A DNA stretch of 64,000 bases from Gossypium raimondii (GCF_025698545.1 NC_068569.1:13764001-13828000); one strand, 5' to 3'. Positions 38,152-50,930 are shown, counted from the first letter of the stretch. A program made the numbers and translations. The notes: generated from the sequence alone by a model not told the origin.

Positions 38152-38264
38152 TGAGTTTTAGTTCAATTGGCACCGACATTGTTGTTAGTACAAGAAGACG
38201 TAGGTTTGAGTGCGCAGAAATGCATTATCGTCCTATTCAAGAGTTGAGAAGGGACTATGCTTAA
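38152..38264 (+). mobile_element. tRNA-derived SINE-like copy
   Basis: The clearest member. The A-box-like part is TAGTTCAATTGGCACCGA and the B-box-like part is TAGGTTTGAGTGC, spaced as in a tRNA-derived Pol III promoter. It is followed by GCATTATCGTCCTATTCAAG and GAGTTGAGAAGG. No coding. Confidence 0.65.
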
Positions 38265-39390
38265 TTTTAACCATTATATAAAAAAGAACAGATATGATAT
38301 GATAAGAACCAGTAATGAAATTAATGTTAAAATATAAAATTATTTAATTAAATTAGTGTTGGATTAATTTATAATATTAATTAAATCAAAAAAATTATAT
38401 TTGTTATAAATTATTTAACAATTGAATTAATTTTCGAAATACTTAAAATCTAATCATGGTATATGATTGAATTTTCTTTTATGTATGATTAGATTTAAAA
38501 TGGTATTTATATCACCAATGATTTTTTTTGGTGAATTATAAAAGGAGAGCAAAGCCCTGATAGTAACACGATTAGCACGACTCAAATTTAGGTCACATTT
38601 AGGGCGATGAATACACTGACCATCAAGTCAACACAAGGGGTTCGTCATTTAATACTTAAATTACATAATTTTAAAATTTATTATTTTTCTTGATAAAAAT
38701 ATTATTTTTAATATCATAACGATAAGAAATCATTTGAATTGTTATTAATTTTTTATATTTATTAAAAATATTATTTTATCAACATGGCTTCTCCAAAATT
38801 AACATGATACAGGAAATATATAAAAAAAATGGAAATATTTTTGGACACCATAAATTAAAAATATTTGTTATGTTCCATTAATATTAACTTTTTTTTTATA
38901 TAAATCACGGCTCGACCTGTTTGAACCATAAACACCTCACCAACAAAAGGGAAGATGAAAGAGAAGGAAATAAAATAAAATAAAATAATGAAAAGCAAAA
39001 TTAGAAATTGCAACTACCACGAACTCGTAGAAGCTTAGGTGGGAGTTGAGAAGGGAAGAGAGGGAAAAAGAGCGGCTCAATAAAGCCATAAAAACGATAA
39101 TAATAATAAAAAGGTTTTCACAGTTTTATTGCTAATAATTACAGAAATTAGGATTAGCTCCATCGCTTTGGACCGACGGGTAGATTTATTTAATCAAAAA
39201 AGAAAAGAAAAGAAAAGAAAAGGGCCTCTCTCTTCCTATCTGTCTCTCCCAGTTGGAGTCATTGGTGTCCTCGGCTTTTCAAAGTTTTTCATTTCTCTTT
39301 CAGCTCTTTTTGTTTTTAGGTTTTCTTCGATTCGTGTTTGGCTGAGGCGGGTTTTTGTCTTTACCGGGAAAGCTCGGGAATTAAGAGAAA

Positions 39391-42300
39391 ATGGTTAGAA
39401 TGACGAAAATGCCACTGAACTTAACTTCTATGGAGCTTCCAGCTCTGGTGTCCGACTGGTGGGACGAGATCAATGAGTCCACTAAGTGGCAGGATGGCAT
39501 CTTCTACACTCTCTGCGCCGCTTATGCCCTAGTTTCCTCCGTTGCTCTGGTCATCCTTCTATTCCTTTTTCTTTTTTTAATTATTTTTCAAGATTTTTTT
39601 GTGAGTTTTTGTTTGATTCACTGAACTTTTCGATTTTCATTTTGTTTGGATCAGTGCTTAGTAGAAGCTCTGTTCTTGGAGTTTATTTTTATTTTCATGT
39701 TAGTTCTTTCCAATATTTTAGGATTCAAACTGATTTAGTTTGTTTAGTTAGTAGTGACATTTTATCACTATCTATTCTTTTCACACATATTTAATATAGA
39801 ATTAAATCTTTTAAATGTTAATTTTACTACGTATTTTATTGTTAATGATTTCAATTTCGAGAAATTTATTCCCAGTACTGGGATATGAGATTAGTTTGTA
39901 TGTGAAAGTTGCTGTTTGTAATGTGCAGATACAATTAGTAAGGATTGAATTGAGAGTGCCCGAATATGGTTGGACGACACAGAAAGTTTTCCATCTAATG
40001 AACTTCATTGTTAATGGAGGTAATATTCAAAGTCCTCAAAACATATGTAGTGTTTTCTATTCCTGTTATTAGGATTTAGGATTTTAGTTTGATTATTTGA
40101 TCTTGAATTTTGTTGTTGTTGCAGTGCGTGCAATTGTGTTTGGATTTCACAGACAAGTATTTGTATTGTATCCCAAGGTTAGTTTGCTATAGGATCCAGA
40201 GATTTTGGTTCATTTCTGACACAAAGTTTGCATTGCATTTCCAAATGTGATAACATTTCGTATTTGGGCATAAATTCGTTTCACTCTTTCTACTTAACAA
40301 TCTAGGCCTATTGTTTGAGTTTCTCATACAAATTAAGGTTTCCTGGGTAGCATAAGGAGAATAAAGGAGGATTCTATTTTGAGAGAACAAGGAGTATATA
40401 ACTAGCAACTTGTTATGATCCAATTAAGACAAGAGTTTTATAATACTAACGCGAGCATTACTTCTTGAACTAGGTACTCACATATATGTTGTTGGATCTT
40501 CCGGGCCTTCTGTTTTTCTCCACATACACATTACTTGTTCTGTTTTGGGCTGAGATTTACCATCAGGCAAGAACCTATTCTTAATTGCTTTTGTGAAATG
40601 ATGTGTCAAACTTGGTTTCTCCATGATATAAGATCAATAGACTGGGTTACAAACTCATGTACTCGGTTCTTTCTTGTACTCTTTTGAGGAACTGTGCCAT
40701 TTTACCTTTCCATTATGAGCAGGCTAGAAGCTTACCAACGGACAAACTCAGAATCTTTTATGTGTCAATCAATGCTGTTATTTACTTTATACAGGTGCGC
40801 TCCAACTTGCGTTAACTTGTGCTGTTTACTGAATATTACCATCATTAGTACTAGGCTAATCTGTGAAGGAAGTGATTATATCTGTTTACTTATTTCTCTG
40901 TTGAGTTTTTATCTCAAAGTTTCCTGCCACTCTTGCTATGACATGTACTTAAATGTGTGAGTGAAGTTAAAAAATGATGTTTTGAATTCAGGTCTGTGTG
41001 TGGGTATACCTCTGGATAGATGACAACAGTGTGGTGGATTTCATTGGAAAAATATTTATTGCTGGTAAGTGTTACAGTGAATTATCAAACCATGTTCACT
41101 AGGTTTATCCCTGGGTATTAGTTTTTCTTTTTTCCCCTTAATGAAAATCTTATGCACATTAAGTCTTACTTTTATCTTTTAACATTTCCCCTTATTTTCT
41201 ATATTCTTTTCTCCAGTGGTGTCATTTATAGCTGCATTAGGATTCTTGTTGTATGGAGGAAGGTAATTATGGTTTGCTTACACAAAATTTATTGATATTG
41301 AATTATAGTGAGCTTCTAAGTATGACCAAATCCTACTTACTCAATTCCTTGCAGATTATTTTTCATGCTAAGACGATTCCCTATTGAATCGAAAGGAAGA
41401 AGGAAGAAGCTTCACGAGGTATTTTCCTTCCTTTATAACTCTATTAAATAACGTGCATTTCTATGTTCTAATCTCATGGTTTCTAAAATGGCCATATCAT
41501 GTTGTAAGATGTTCTCGACATTACTATTGTTTTTTGATGTGTTATTTGTTTGTAGGTTGGATCTGTTACAGCCATTTGTTTCACCTGCTTCCTTATTAGG
41601 TGCTTTGTGGTAAGTTTTTCTTTCTTGACCAAACTTTGTTGTAGGTTTTCAAGCTATGTAATTTATTGCTTGACTGAGAATGTTGCACTTTAAACTATTA
41701 CTTATTTGATAAGTCTCTTGTATGTAACTCATGCAGCAGTCTCTCTGTTCTCAACAGATGACAGTTTATTTGATTATTACATCCTGAGGCAAACTGATAA
41801 TCTGAACTCACAAATATGCATGAATTTAGACTTGCTACATCCTTCACCTGAGAGAGAACCTCTGGGAGATATAGTTTGTATAGTATATTTTTTAAATTAA
41901 AATGAGGCAAAAAGACTTTAAACAATATTTTCCGAGCGAAAATTCCATACTTCATTCTGAGTTTAATTCCACTTCTTTCTCTTCCCTTTGAACTGAAAGA
42001 AAACTTGAACCTTTCCTTGAGTTTTTTGTTTTCTTGAAATTCTTGCTAATAATAAGAGACAAGTAAATAGGTGGTTTGCATTTGGATAAATGCTCCCAGG
42101 AATTGATGTATAGCTGAATGTAAGAAGATATTGATTTGCCTACTGGATATAGAGAGAAGAGAGGCATGAGGCTAGGCTTGACAACGGTCAAATGCCAAAA
42201 CTCTTTCCATCAACCATTTAGAAACAATAATATTCTGCTGCTGATTTCATTTAGTTGCTCAAGTTTCCCTACTGCTTTATGTGCTCCTTTAAGTAATTTC

Positions 42301-42567
42301 TCTACATGCAGGTGGTTTTATCTGCCTTTGACGCAGATGCGTCACTTGATGTTTTGGACCATCCAGTTCTGAACTTGATCTATTACACGGTATTTAAGAA
42401 ACCCATTTCTCTCATGTCTTATTTATCTCTCTTATATTCTCCTAAGCATGTAATTTCTATTGATCAAATTACAGCTGGTTGAGATCCTACCATCAGCTCT
42501 AGTGCTGTATATCTTGCGTAAATTGCCTCCAAAGAGAGTATCCGCTCAGTATCACCCAATCCGTTAG
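39391..42567 (+). CDS. TOM1: Tobamovirus multiplication protein 1 (TOM1-type 7-TM protein)
   Basis: A host seven-span tonoplast membrane protein that tobamoviruses exploit to anchor replication; its own cellular role is unclear. Eleven exons: 39391-39549, 39929-40019, 40125-40177, 40474-40566, 40723-40794, 40992-41064, 41217-41262, 41355-41418, 41556-41609, 42312-42389, 42475-42567. They give 291 aa. Family phrases: [102 protein letters not shown] and [19 protein letters not shown]. These are closer to TOM1 than TOM3. Intron 4 begins GC (CATCAG|GCAAGA), a probable GC-AG intron fixed by the conserved [12 protein letters not shown] junction. Confidence 0.94.
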
Positions 42568-43469
42568 TCGGAATGCATCTTTGTTCGTAGAATTATTTAT
42601 TCCCGTAGGAAAACAAAAAAAAAGATGGTTTTGGCATGTTTCAAGAGGGCTAGTTAAATTTCCAGTTGAGTGAGGGAATCAGAGCCAGGAGAAGTGGAAT
42701 GGTTGCTGATGCATGCAAAAAAATTTTAATTTTGTATGTGACATAGCTGTTTTGGAGCTTTCTCAAGGGAGATCTTCATTGATTTCTTCATTCGTTATGT
42801 GATCGAAGAGTTGGTTTATCTGACGCTTTGGGCAGTATTGGTTGACAATTGAGAATTTAGTAGCGGTTTCAAAAAAGAAAAATTAGTAGTTGTTTCATCG
42901 GTTTGTTTATTGGAAAATGAAGATGAACATGATTTGTGTTGGGCATGCACGCCTTTGTTTAATGTATAACTTTTGTCATAAGCAAGACATTATTGTTAGC
43001 TTTACTAGCAGAAGCTTGTTGAAGGGAGAGTTTGAAAATAAAATAAAAAAAAATTCATTTTCAGCCACAATCTGTGAAACTGGTGCTCTTTTTTCGTGAT
43101 TTATGTTCCGACTTAATGTCTTAGAAAAGAAACGAGTAGTTTTCTTTTTCGTGAAAAATAAGAAACGGATAAATTTCATTTTCTTTTGTTTAAATATGAT
43201 TGAATTTTCTGTTGATGCCTTGGCCTTGGGTATAATTGATACTGTTGACAGTGTAATACTAGTAGGTTTTGATTCACTTATTTATTTTATACACACAATA
43301 TTATTATATCAAATGATTTTTTAGATGACAAAGTGCGACCAACGCCATTTGAATAATCAACCATTATAATGTGAATATATCTTAATCAAATCATAATAGA
43401 AATTTATATAAAGTGTAATTTAATTTGAGATTTCAATAATAATATGATATTGAAATTAATGACGAGTAC

Positions 43470-43762
43470 TTGAATTTGGTTTTAAAGTTTAATTTCAGTA
43501 TCTAGATTAATTGATATTATGTGATTCAATGGATGTTTGACATGTGTGCTCTAGTAAAAAAATATAGGTATTTTATTGGGAGAAAAAATTGAAGTACCAA
43601 ATCGGAAAAAAAATACCTCAAATATCCAATTGCAAGAATTTAAGTACCAAAGTGAACATTAAAGCTAAACTCAAGTACCAAATTAGGACAAAAAAATTTA
43701 GGTATCAAATTGATTATTGAAACTAAACTTAAGTACCAAATAGTATATTAACCTATTTTTGT
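43470..43762. mobile_element. MITE-like inverted repeat
   Basis: The left side reads GAGTACTTGAATTTGGTTTT and the right side carries repeated AAGTACCAAAT and CTAAACTTAAGTACC phrases, its reverse complement. No coding. Borders are approximate. Confidence 0.45.
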
Positions 43763-43859
43763 ACAATCAAAGACTTTCCAATCAAGGGATGTTAAATGTT
43801 AACACTAAGACGTCACTTTTAAGCATTTGCTCCTTGAGTTATTGCTGCCAATAATTAAA

Positions 43860-44226
43860 AGAGTTAATATGTAGTTTGTCCCTTAACTTGTCCAAAAGTG
43901 TCCAGTTGATGTTAGAGCTTTTTTTTTTAACTTAGTTAGTACCTAAACTTGTATTCTGTCATTTAAGTTGGTGCTTCTACACTAACATCGTTAGTTTGTG
44001 CTAATGTGACATTAATGGCCAATCTTATATAGACACGTGACAACCTCTCAATATGACATGTGACAAACATAAATTAAAAAAAATAAAATCTTTTTAAAAT
44101 ATAAATTAATTTAAAAATGTATAATTTTTTGGACAAGTTTAAGTATCAACTAGATACTTTCGGACAAGTTCAGGTACCGACTAGATACTTTTGGACAAGT
44201 TCATAGGGCAAACTACATGTTAATCC
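43860..44226. mobile_element. MITE-like element with about 90-bp inverted repeats
   Basis: The left end GTTAATATGTAGTTTGTCCC with CTTGTCCAAAAGTGTCCAG matches the reverse complement of the right end (TTTTGGACAAGTTCATAGGG and CAAACTACATGTTAAT). The interior is AT-rich and non-coding. A further partial end of the same kind lies at about 44280-44370. The target duplication is not clear. Confidence 0.55.
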
Positions 44227-44387
44227 AAAATAAATTAACATTGTTAACAAATTGGGGCAATGTGTATGACAAAATATCAGTCCAGGTACCAATTAGATAC
44301 AAACAAATAAGTTAGGCGTCGACTAGGTACTTTTGGACAAATTCAAGAGGTAAACTACATAATAACCCTAATTAAAATGACATAAAT

Positions 44388-44761
44388 TATAATATATTAA
44401 ATCTACATATGATCTTTGGTCAAATGTGCAATTTCATACATGAACTTTGATTTGGTGCAATTATACATATAAAACTTTGGTTATGGTTCATTTGTAAATA
44501 AGAAACTTTAATTTTAATTCAATTTTATACTTTTAAAGAAATACATATATCAATTTATTCTTATATTGAATTAATATAATTGTTTGCATTCGTAACATAT
44601 AGTCGTAAAATGGTGCTACGTCAATAAGGTTGTTAGTGGTTTGTTAAATTTTATTTAAATCGAAATATTATATATAAAATTACGTAAAATCAAAGTTCAT
44701 ATATGACATTACACATTAAATCAAAGTTCACATGTAGTTTAATATTTATCCTATTGAAAAC
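44388..44761. mobile_element. MITE-like element with flanking 12-bp direct repeat
   Basis: Inverted ends share ATATTAAAT/CTACAT and ATGAACTTTGATTT phrases over about 65 bp. The identical AATGACATAAAT occurs just outside both ends (44376-44387 and 44762-44773), consistent with a target-site duplication of 9-12 bp. The interior has no coding capacity. Confidence 0.55.
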
Positions 44762-46386
44762 AATGACATAAATGAAATATATATACATCAAAAAGATTTA
44801 TATAGTAAGAATTATTGAATTTTGAATATTTTAACAATTTTAGTTTTTTTTCAAAATCAATTAAAATTGATTATAGAAGTGAAATTCGAATTTTGATGCT
44901 CAATCTTACCATTTGAGTCAAAATTTTTATTGGCTTAATTTAACCTTTTTATTTATACAAAAGTTACATAGTTTTGAGTGTGATCCAGTATGCATTGATA
45001 AATGAATAAATCTTTAAGATTTGCGTGGAAGCAGCTGTTAAGAACCAATGTTAAGTGAATACTGATTGAAGATGAAGGAGAGCTAAGTACACCAGTATTG
45101 GACTGTGGTAATTAATGAGCTTTTTTAAGTTAATAGGGGCTTAAATTTTTTTTAAGTTCAACACAACAATAAGATCATAATCAAATTTTTAGAGAACGAA
45201 AATAAATATAACTGTTCGGGAATTAATTGAGTAGATAGTTATTGGCCGGCTTAAAGAATAGTTGAGTAGGATAAAGGTTTATAATTAAACACAAGGAAAT
45301 TGAAACTCTTGAAGAGATCAATGTTGCACTTTGCTTAAGAATGACGGCAAACTTGAAAAAAAAAAACATACATGGAGGACAAATGTGTGATGATTGGTTA
45401 ACGTTGTGAAAAATGCCTAAATGGATCTCTTATTGATTTCGACATTCAAACCATAAGAGAATTCTATGTAGAAACATAGAGGATGAGTGGAGGATTAGCT
45501 AATCATAAACAAACTAATTAATCTTGAAAATAGAATTTACGGTTTAAAATTTGTGCATGTTTTTATTATTATATTTTGATGTATTGTAAAACCATGAGAT
45601 TTTTTTATTGAAGCATGTAAATAGTGAAATTAAGATAAATGTTACATGAAGATAGTTTTTCTTCCCTTGATATGTACTTGACAAGAAATGAAAAATTACA
45701 AAAGTTAACATTCATAATAATTTTGACTTAATTATTTTAGTGATAGGTGATAGAGCCGAAAATAAACCATCAGCTGAGGTAAAACATATTTATGATAGAT
45801 TTAAATATATCTAAGAAGGATTTTTTTTTTTAAATGTGAAGAAAAATTTTGAAATTATGATTACCTATGTGTACGCATTATGTGAGATTAATGAGTAAAA
45901 ATATTATTAAATGAGATTTTAAAAATTAAAAATCCCGTTCAAGGTAATGGTGATGGCTGCATTGTTTTAGAGTTGCTAACTATATGGCGAAGGAGGCTAG
46001 AGGTAGTTTAGATCTTTTTTATTTATTTTTTGTTCATCTATTTTTGTGTGACGGATTTTGAAAGTAAATATGCATTACGCGCTGTCTGCAAAAGCCATTG
46101 TTAATTAGGCTAGATAGTCCTTTAGCTTAAGTTTTTTTTTTTATTTGGTATTCTTTACCAAAAAGAAAAACTATGTGATTAGATATTAAAGACGTTAATT
46201 GTTGTTTGAATAAAGAGGGTAGAAAAAAGGTGTTGTGGAGGCTTTTTGATACAGCTTAACTTTAATAAATTTATTTATGAAGGGGACTTTGTAATTTGTA
46301 AATTTAATAATGAGGAAGAGATTTTTGTTTCTTAATGCACTAATTGGTGCATTTGACTATGAAAGTTGTGAGATCTATTTAAAAAA

Positions 46387-47694
46387 GGTATAACTATTGA
46401 AAATATCCTCAACGTTTACGGGTTTTTAATTTTGAGTCTTTAACTTTTTTTTTTGATTGACACCTATAACATTACGAATTTTCAGAAATCAACATAATTT
46501 TAACAAAAAATATGAGTTGACCATTAGTCAAATTATAGGTCAACTAAGTAGCCTATGTGACGTGGCACATAAGCACGAGGTGACACCATCTATAAACAAA
46601 TTTGTTGAACTTTTTTTTCATTTTGTTTCAAACTTCTTTTTCTCCTCTTTCTCTCTTCCCCGCTAATTATTGTCACTATTGTGTGTGGCCCCATCGCTGT
46701 CGCCTTCCCTTTCACTTCTCACTGTTCTAACCCCACCACCTCTCCCTTTCCTCTCACTCCTCACCGTTGTAAAAAATAAAAAAAAGGACTTACGTTGTAA
46801 CCTATTTTAGGGTTTTGTTTTTATTTTAAATTAATAAAAAAATCAGAAAAAATAAACGTTGCTTTGTTTGGTTTAAGTTTGTTTGTTTTCGGTATATTTG
46901 ATACCCTTCTTTGCTTTTCAATTCATCTACCCATCTTCTCTAATTTTCTCAAGAACCAAACATGGGAAATTCGGGTTCCTGTTTTGAAAATTCAATGACT
47001 TTCAATGATGATAGCAATGATAATGAGGGAGGAGAAGTTGGGAATTTTACTTACGGTTATTGGTTGTTGTTTTTCTCAAATGGGTTGGTCCTTTTTTCAT
47101 GGATAGGTCAGTACCTTTTTTTTATTCCCAATGTCATGCCTTTGTTGCATTGCTTTGTTTATTATCTGTTAATGGTTAGGTTTATTTTGAGTTTTCTTTC
47201 TTTTCTTCAAAATTTGTCAATAGGATGAAAGATTGCGCAAAAAGCTTATTCCGAAGTGAAGGGGTTTCCGATAGGTGGAATATGATAATTTCGAAATTGG
47301 AGTGAACCCCTTCGTGCTTATCAGACTTGTTGATCCATCATTGTTTTTCAAAAAAAATGCTCTTTGTAAGGAACAATTACAGGCTATTTCAAAGACATTG
47401 AAGGAAGTGATTAAATTGGCAGATTTATGCTTGAAAGAGAAGTACAAGGGAAGCTTAAGAAGATTTATACAAAATGAAAAAAAAATGTTAAACAATTTTG
47501 TTTATAAATGACATCAGCTCGTGCTTATGTGGCACGCCACATAGGCTACTTAGTTGATCTACGGTTTGACTGACGGTCAATTCAGGTTTCCGTTAAAATT
47601 GAGCTGATTTCTGAAATCTAAATAAAAAAAAAAAGAATTAAGGGCTTAAACTCAAAAACCCATAAACATTAAGAGTATTTTCGACAATTATGCG
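46387..47694. mobile_element. MULE-type element, 1308 bp, non-autonomous
   Basis: Long imperfect terminal inverted repeats of about 180 bp; both carry AACTAAGTAGCCTATGTG and CACATAAGCACGAG in opposite orientation. 9-bp direct repeats flank it, TTTAAAAAA at 46378-46386 and TTTAAAAGA at 47695-47703 (one mismatch), so it fits the Mutator superfamily. No transposase is seen. The interior carries a possible ORF from 46962 (MGNSGSCFENSMTFNDDSND...) that I cannot assign. It may be captured sequence, or the ORF of a family of small elements. Confidence 0.75.
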
Positions 47695-48435
47695 TTTAAA
47701 AGAAATTAAGCTTTGGAGATGTGTAGTTAGTGATAGATGTTGAGGAGAAAATTATGATGGAGTCAGTGTGAAGAGATGAAACATGGTGGTAACTTAGTGG
47801 TAGATTTTTATTGTTTATTTCTTGTGTAGATTTGTGTTAGCTTTCATGCCATTGTTAAATAGTGTTTTGTTGTTTTTAATTTTCAAGAAGTAGATCATTT
47901 TGTAAGGTGCATGTCTTATTTAATAAAATAATAATAATTATGAAGCATCTCTTTTAATATACTATTTTATGTAATTTAATTATATAGGAATTAAGAACTG
48001 TTTAGTAATATTTAAATAATAGAGTGACAAAGTCCTTATTAACCCTAAAGCATGAGTTCTATCGCTAAACAATCCATTCTCCATCCCCCAAGAAAAATAG
48101 GAATATGCTATGCTCTACTAATTACTATTTATTACCAATAAAGGCAATGCTATTGGTCTGTGTCATCTACTCGCTCTTTCATTCGCCAAGATTTGTCATT
48201 AAACAAAACCCGTAGTATACAGGACAGCTAAATTATTGTCAATTTTACTTCCTGCGCCATTCTTTTCTTCTTTTTGGTTCTTCAAAAACAAAACTATTCT
48301 CTGTTTCGATCTTGAAGAACCCCCAAATCCCAGAAAATCAAATTAACAAATTTATCGAATTTGCCTTTAAATTATCTTGGTTCAACTTTGTTATCGTTGA
48401 AATTAAAGAGAACTTTTTTTGGTAAAAAGAGGAAA

Positions 48436-50930
48436 ATGGCTCAAGCTGTTGAAGAATGGTATAAGCAGATGCCCATCATCACCCGCTCTTATCTCACTGC
48501 TGCCGTAGTTACCACTATCGGTTGCTCTCTCGAAGTATGCCTCTTTTTCATTTTTTATTGCTTTTATTTTTGTTTTGGTGTTATTTTTCTTTCTGGGCAA
48601 TAGGATTGGAATCGTGTCTTCGATTTCCATTGACTAATTAGTGTTTGCTTTTTAATTTATATCCAATTGGGTATGAATAATTTCGTTAGATTTGATCTGT
48701 GCATATCTCATTTTTTTCCTCTAAATTTGGCGACTCCTTATTGGGTTTCCTATATGGTTGTAGCGAAATTTTATTTCTTGAGAAAGTTGGTAGGGAATAT
48801 GGGCAGGCAAAGCTAACAATATGTTTGTTCCTCCTCTCTGAGTTTTTATTTTTTTTTGGGTATAATGCACAATTGGTTATGATTGGTTTTCACATCTTGA
48901 AATTGAAAAAAAAAGAGAAAAGAATTAGAATATATATTTGGGATTGTTATGCTAATCTAATTTACTTTTCTGAATCTTTGCAGATAATATCACCTTATCA
49001 TCTGTACTTGAACCCTAAGCTCGTGGTTAAGCAGTATCAATTCTGGCGCCTCATTACTAACTTCCTGTACTTCCGCAAGATGGGTAAATTTCATGTGCTT
49101 TACGTCTGAGTGTTATGAAATCTCTGGTTTATTGTTGTGCCGTCAGAACGATGCTGTGTAGTATGTTGTGCTGGTCAGTGTTGTCAAGGGCGCGAGGCCC
49201 ACTCTAGGTGACCCTGGTGTGTACTTGATCAAATGTGCCTAGCCCGAAAGGGTCTGAGGCCATAGGTGCGCCTTGACAACATCACTTCATGTTATTGCTA
49301 GAGATGTAGAATGTTCTCAATGGAACAAAGACTTGTTTTTAATGTCTCCCTTCAAATGTTAGTCAAAAGTATTAAAATGCAGTTGTGTTTAGACTTCAGA
49401 TGATTTTAAAAAGCTTGAACAGAGTACGTGTATGTGTAGCAGTGTAGGTAAAAGTGAAGTGAGGTATGATTTAAAAAAAAAAAAGAATAAAGTCCATTGT
49501 TCTTATGCCCTCCCTGTTTCCTTTCTTTGTAGAGTACTATACTAATAACGTTAAAACATCTTTAAAAATGATAATTGATTGCCAGGCATTTATATGTGAT
49601 AAATTTGAATATGATTGAGGTCAGTATTCTCAAATCATTTAGAATCTTTAACACGGTATCCCTTGATAATGCCAGATTTGGATTTCATGTTTCACATGTT
49701 CTTTCTTGCTCGGTACTGCAAGCTTCTTGAAGAGAACTCTTTCAGGGGAAGGACTGCAGATTTCTTTTACATGCTCTTGTTCGGAGCTTCAGTCTTAACT
49801 GGCATTGTTCTTGTTGGAGGAATGATACCTTATCTGTCAGCATCATTTGCCAAGATTATATTTCTAAGCAATTCATTGACATTCATGATGGTAATTTTGT
49901 CTGCCTTCATTTACATGCAAAATATGGTTTAGTAGTAGTATATGTTTTCTGGTGTCCATTTTGGAAAGCCATCTTATTGTACTACATGTAGGTTTATGTG
50001 TGGAGCAAACAGAATCCTTTTATACATATGAGTTTTCTGGGTCTTTTTACCTTTACAGCAGCTTATTTACCCTGGGTGAGTGCTTCTATTCTTTCTATCC
50101 TTTTTTTCTTATATTGTTCTTCGAGCATGTATTTTCTTTATCAAAGCATTTTCAAGTTTTTACCAAGAAAGAAAAAGTAGCTATGTGGATTTCCCATTGT
50201 GCTAAACTCTAAAGTTTACTATTCTTATATATGTTTGTGCTGTTGAATATGATTCTACTTCTCATAGTTAAAGAGTGTAATGGCTTCTGTTCCCTGACTC
50301 TCAGGTACTTTTGGGATTCTCTGTCCTTGTTGGTGCTAGTGCTTGGGTGGATCTCCTGGTACGTTTCCCTTCCAGAGCCTGCTTTAACGTCAAAATATTG
50401 GGACACTGTTGTATGGATTTTTTGCATATCTCCGAAATCCTTTGTTATATGTTCAGTCAAGGGGGCCGAGCTTATATTTATATAATAAAGCATTTTTTTT
50501 ACAAATGCTTACTGCTGGAAAGTTCCTAGTGCAAGTCTCGAAAATGTGGGGGGAGTAAGTCGATGGTGGACTGTCAGACTGCCTTATAATTATGTTGTGG
50601 TCCTATAAACTGCCACCTGTTCTAGTCTCACTTTGTTTAGTTAGATTCTCACTGCTGTTATGTTCAACTTTTGCGTCTTGTTGGTTAACAATTATCATTA
50701 TTACTTTTGTGGCCTTTGTTTTTATCGAACTAAATATTTGGTTGATCCAGGGAATGATTGCTGGTCATGCCTACTATTTTCTTGAAGATGTATATCCACG
50801 AATGACCGGACGTCGACCCCTAAAAACTCCAACCTTTATTAAAGCGATGTTTGCAGATGAAGCTGTAGTAGTAGCACGGCCAGCAAATGTGAGATTTGCT
50901 CCACCCGCAGATGAACTTCACAGAGACTAG
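48436..50930 (+). CDS. DER2: Derlin-2-type ER-associated degradation protein
   Basis: A rhomboid pseudoprotease of the ER membrane that helps retrotranslocate misfolded proteins for ERAD with Hrd1 and Cdc48. Six exons: 48436-48534, 48984-49083, 49676-49890, 49992-50075, 50305-50358, 50751-50930. They give 243 aa, the normal Derlin-2 size. It starts MAQAVEEWYKQMPIITRSYL. The WR motif is at Trp54-Arg55 (YQFWRLITNF), followed by RGRTADFFYMLLFG, SLTFMMVYVWSKQNP, and the GMIAG motif before HAYYFLEDVYPRMT. No Ser/His protease dyad is expected. It resembles Arabidopsis DER2.1 (At4g21810) and DER2.2 (At4g04860), named from memory. Intron 2 holds a short palindromic insertion. Confidence 0.95.
49177..49284. 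repeat. Palindromic MITE-like insertion in Derlin intron 2
   Basis: A GC-richer 108-bp stretch in an AT-rich intron. Its left end GTGTTGTCAAGGGCGCGAGGCC pairs with the right end GGCCATAGGTGCGCCTTGACAACAT. The GTTGTCAAGG terminus is one I have seen in scattered plant repeats; the family is not named. Confidence 0.6.

Larger units (their letters stand above)
32975..39390. other. Long AT-rich, gene-free region
   Basis: No gene supported over 6.4 kb. Very AT-rich, with SINE-like copies (listed separately), a 55-bp tandem duplication at 37088-37197 and assorted inverted-repeat debris (about 36600-37080). An AAAAT-type run near 38969 and an AAAAG-type run near 39200-39221 are also present. A more balanced patch at 34380-34440 and 35330-35530 has no recognisable coding. 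The last 200 bp hold the TOM1 leader. Confidence 0.5.
42568..48435. other. Gene-free region rich in small inverted-repeat elements
   Basis: No host gene supported. The TOM1 3' UTR is at the left. Several non-coding inverted-repeat elements follow (43480-44775 and 46387-47694, listed separately). 44780-46380 and 47700-48300 are AT-rich with nothing recognisable. The Derlin leader lies at the right edge. Confidence 0.5.
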
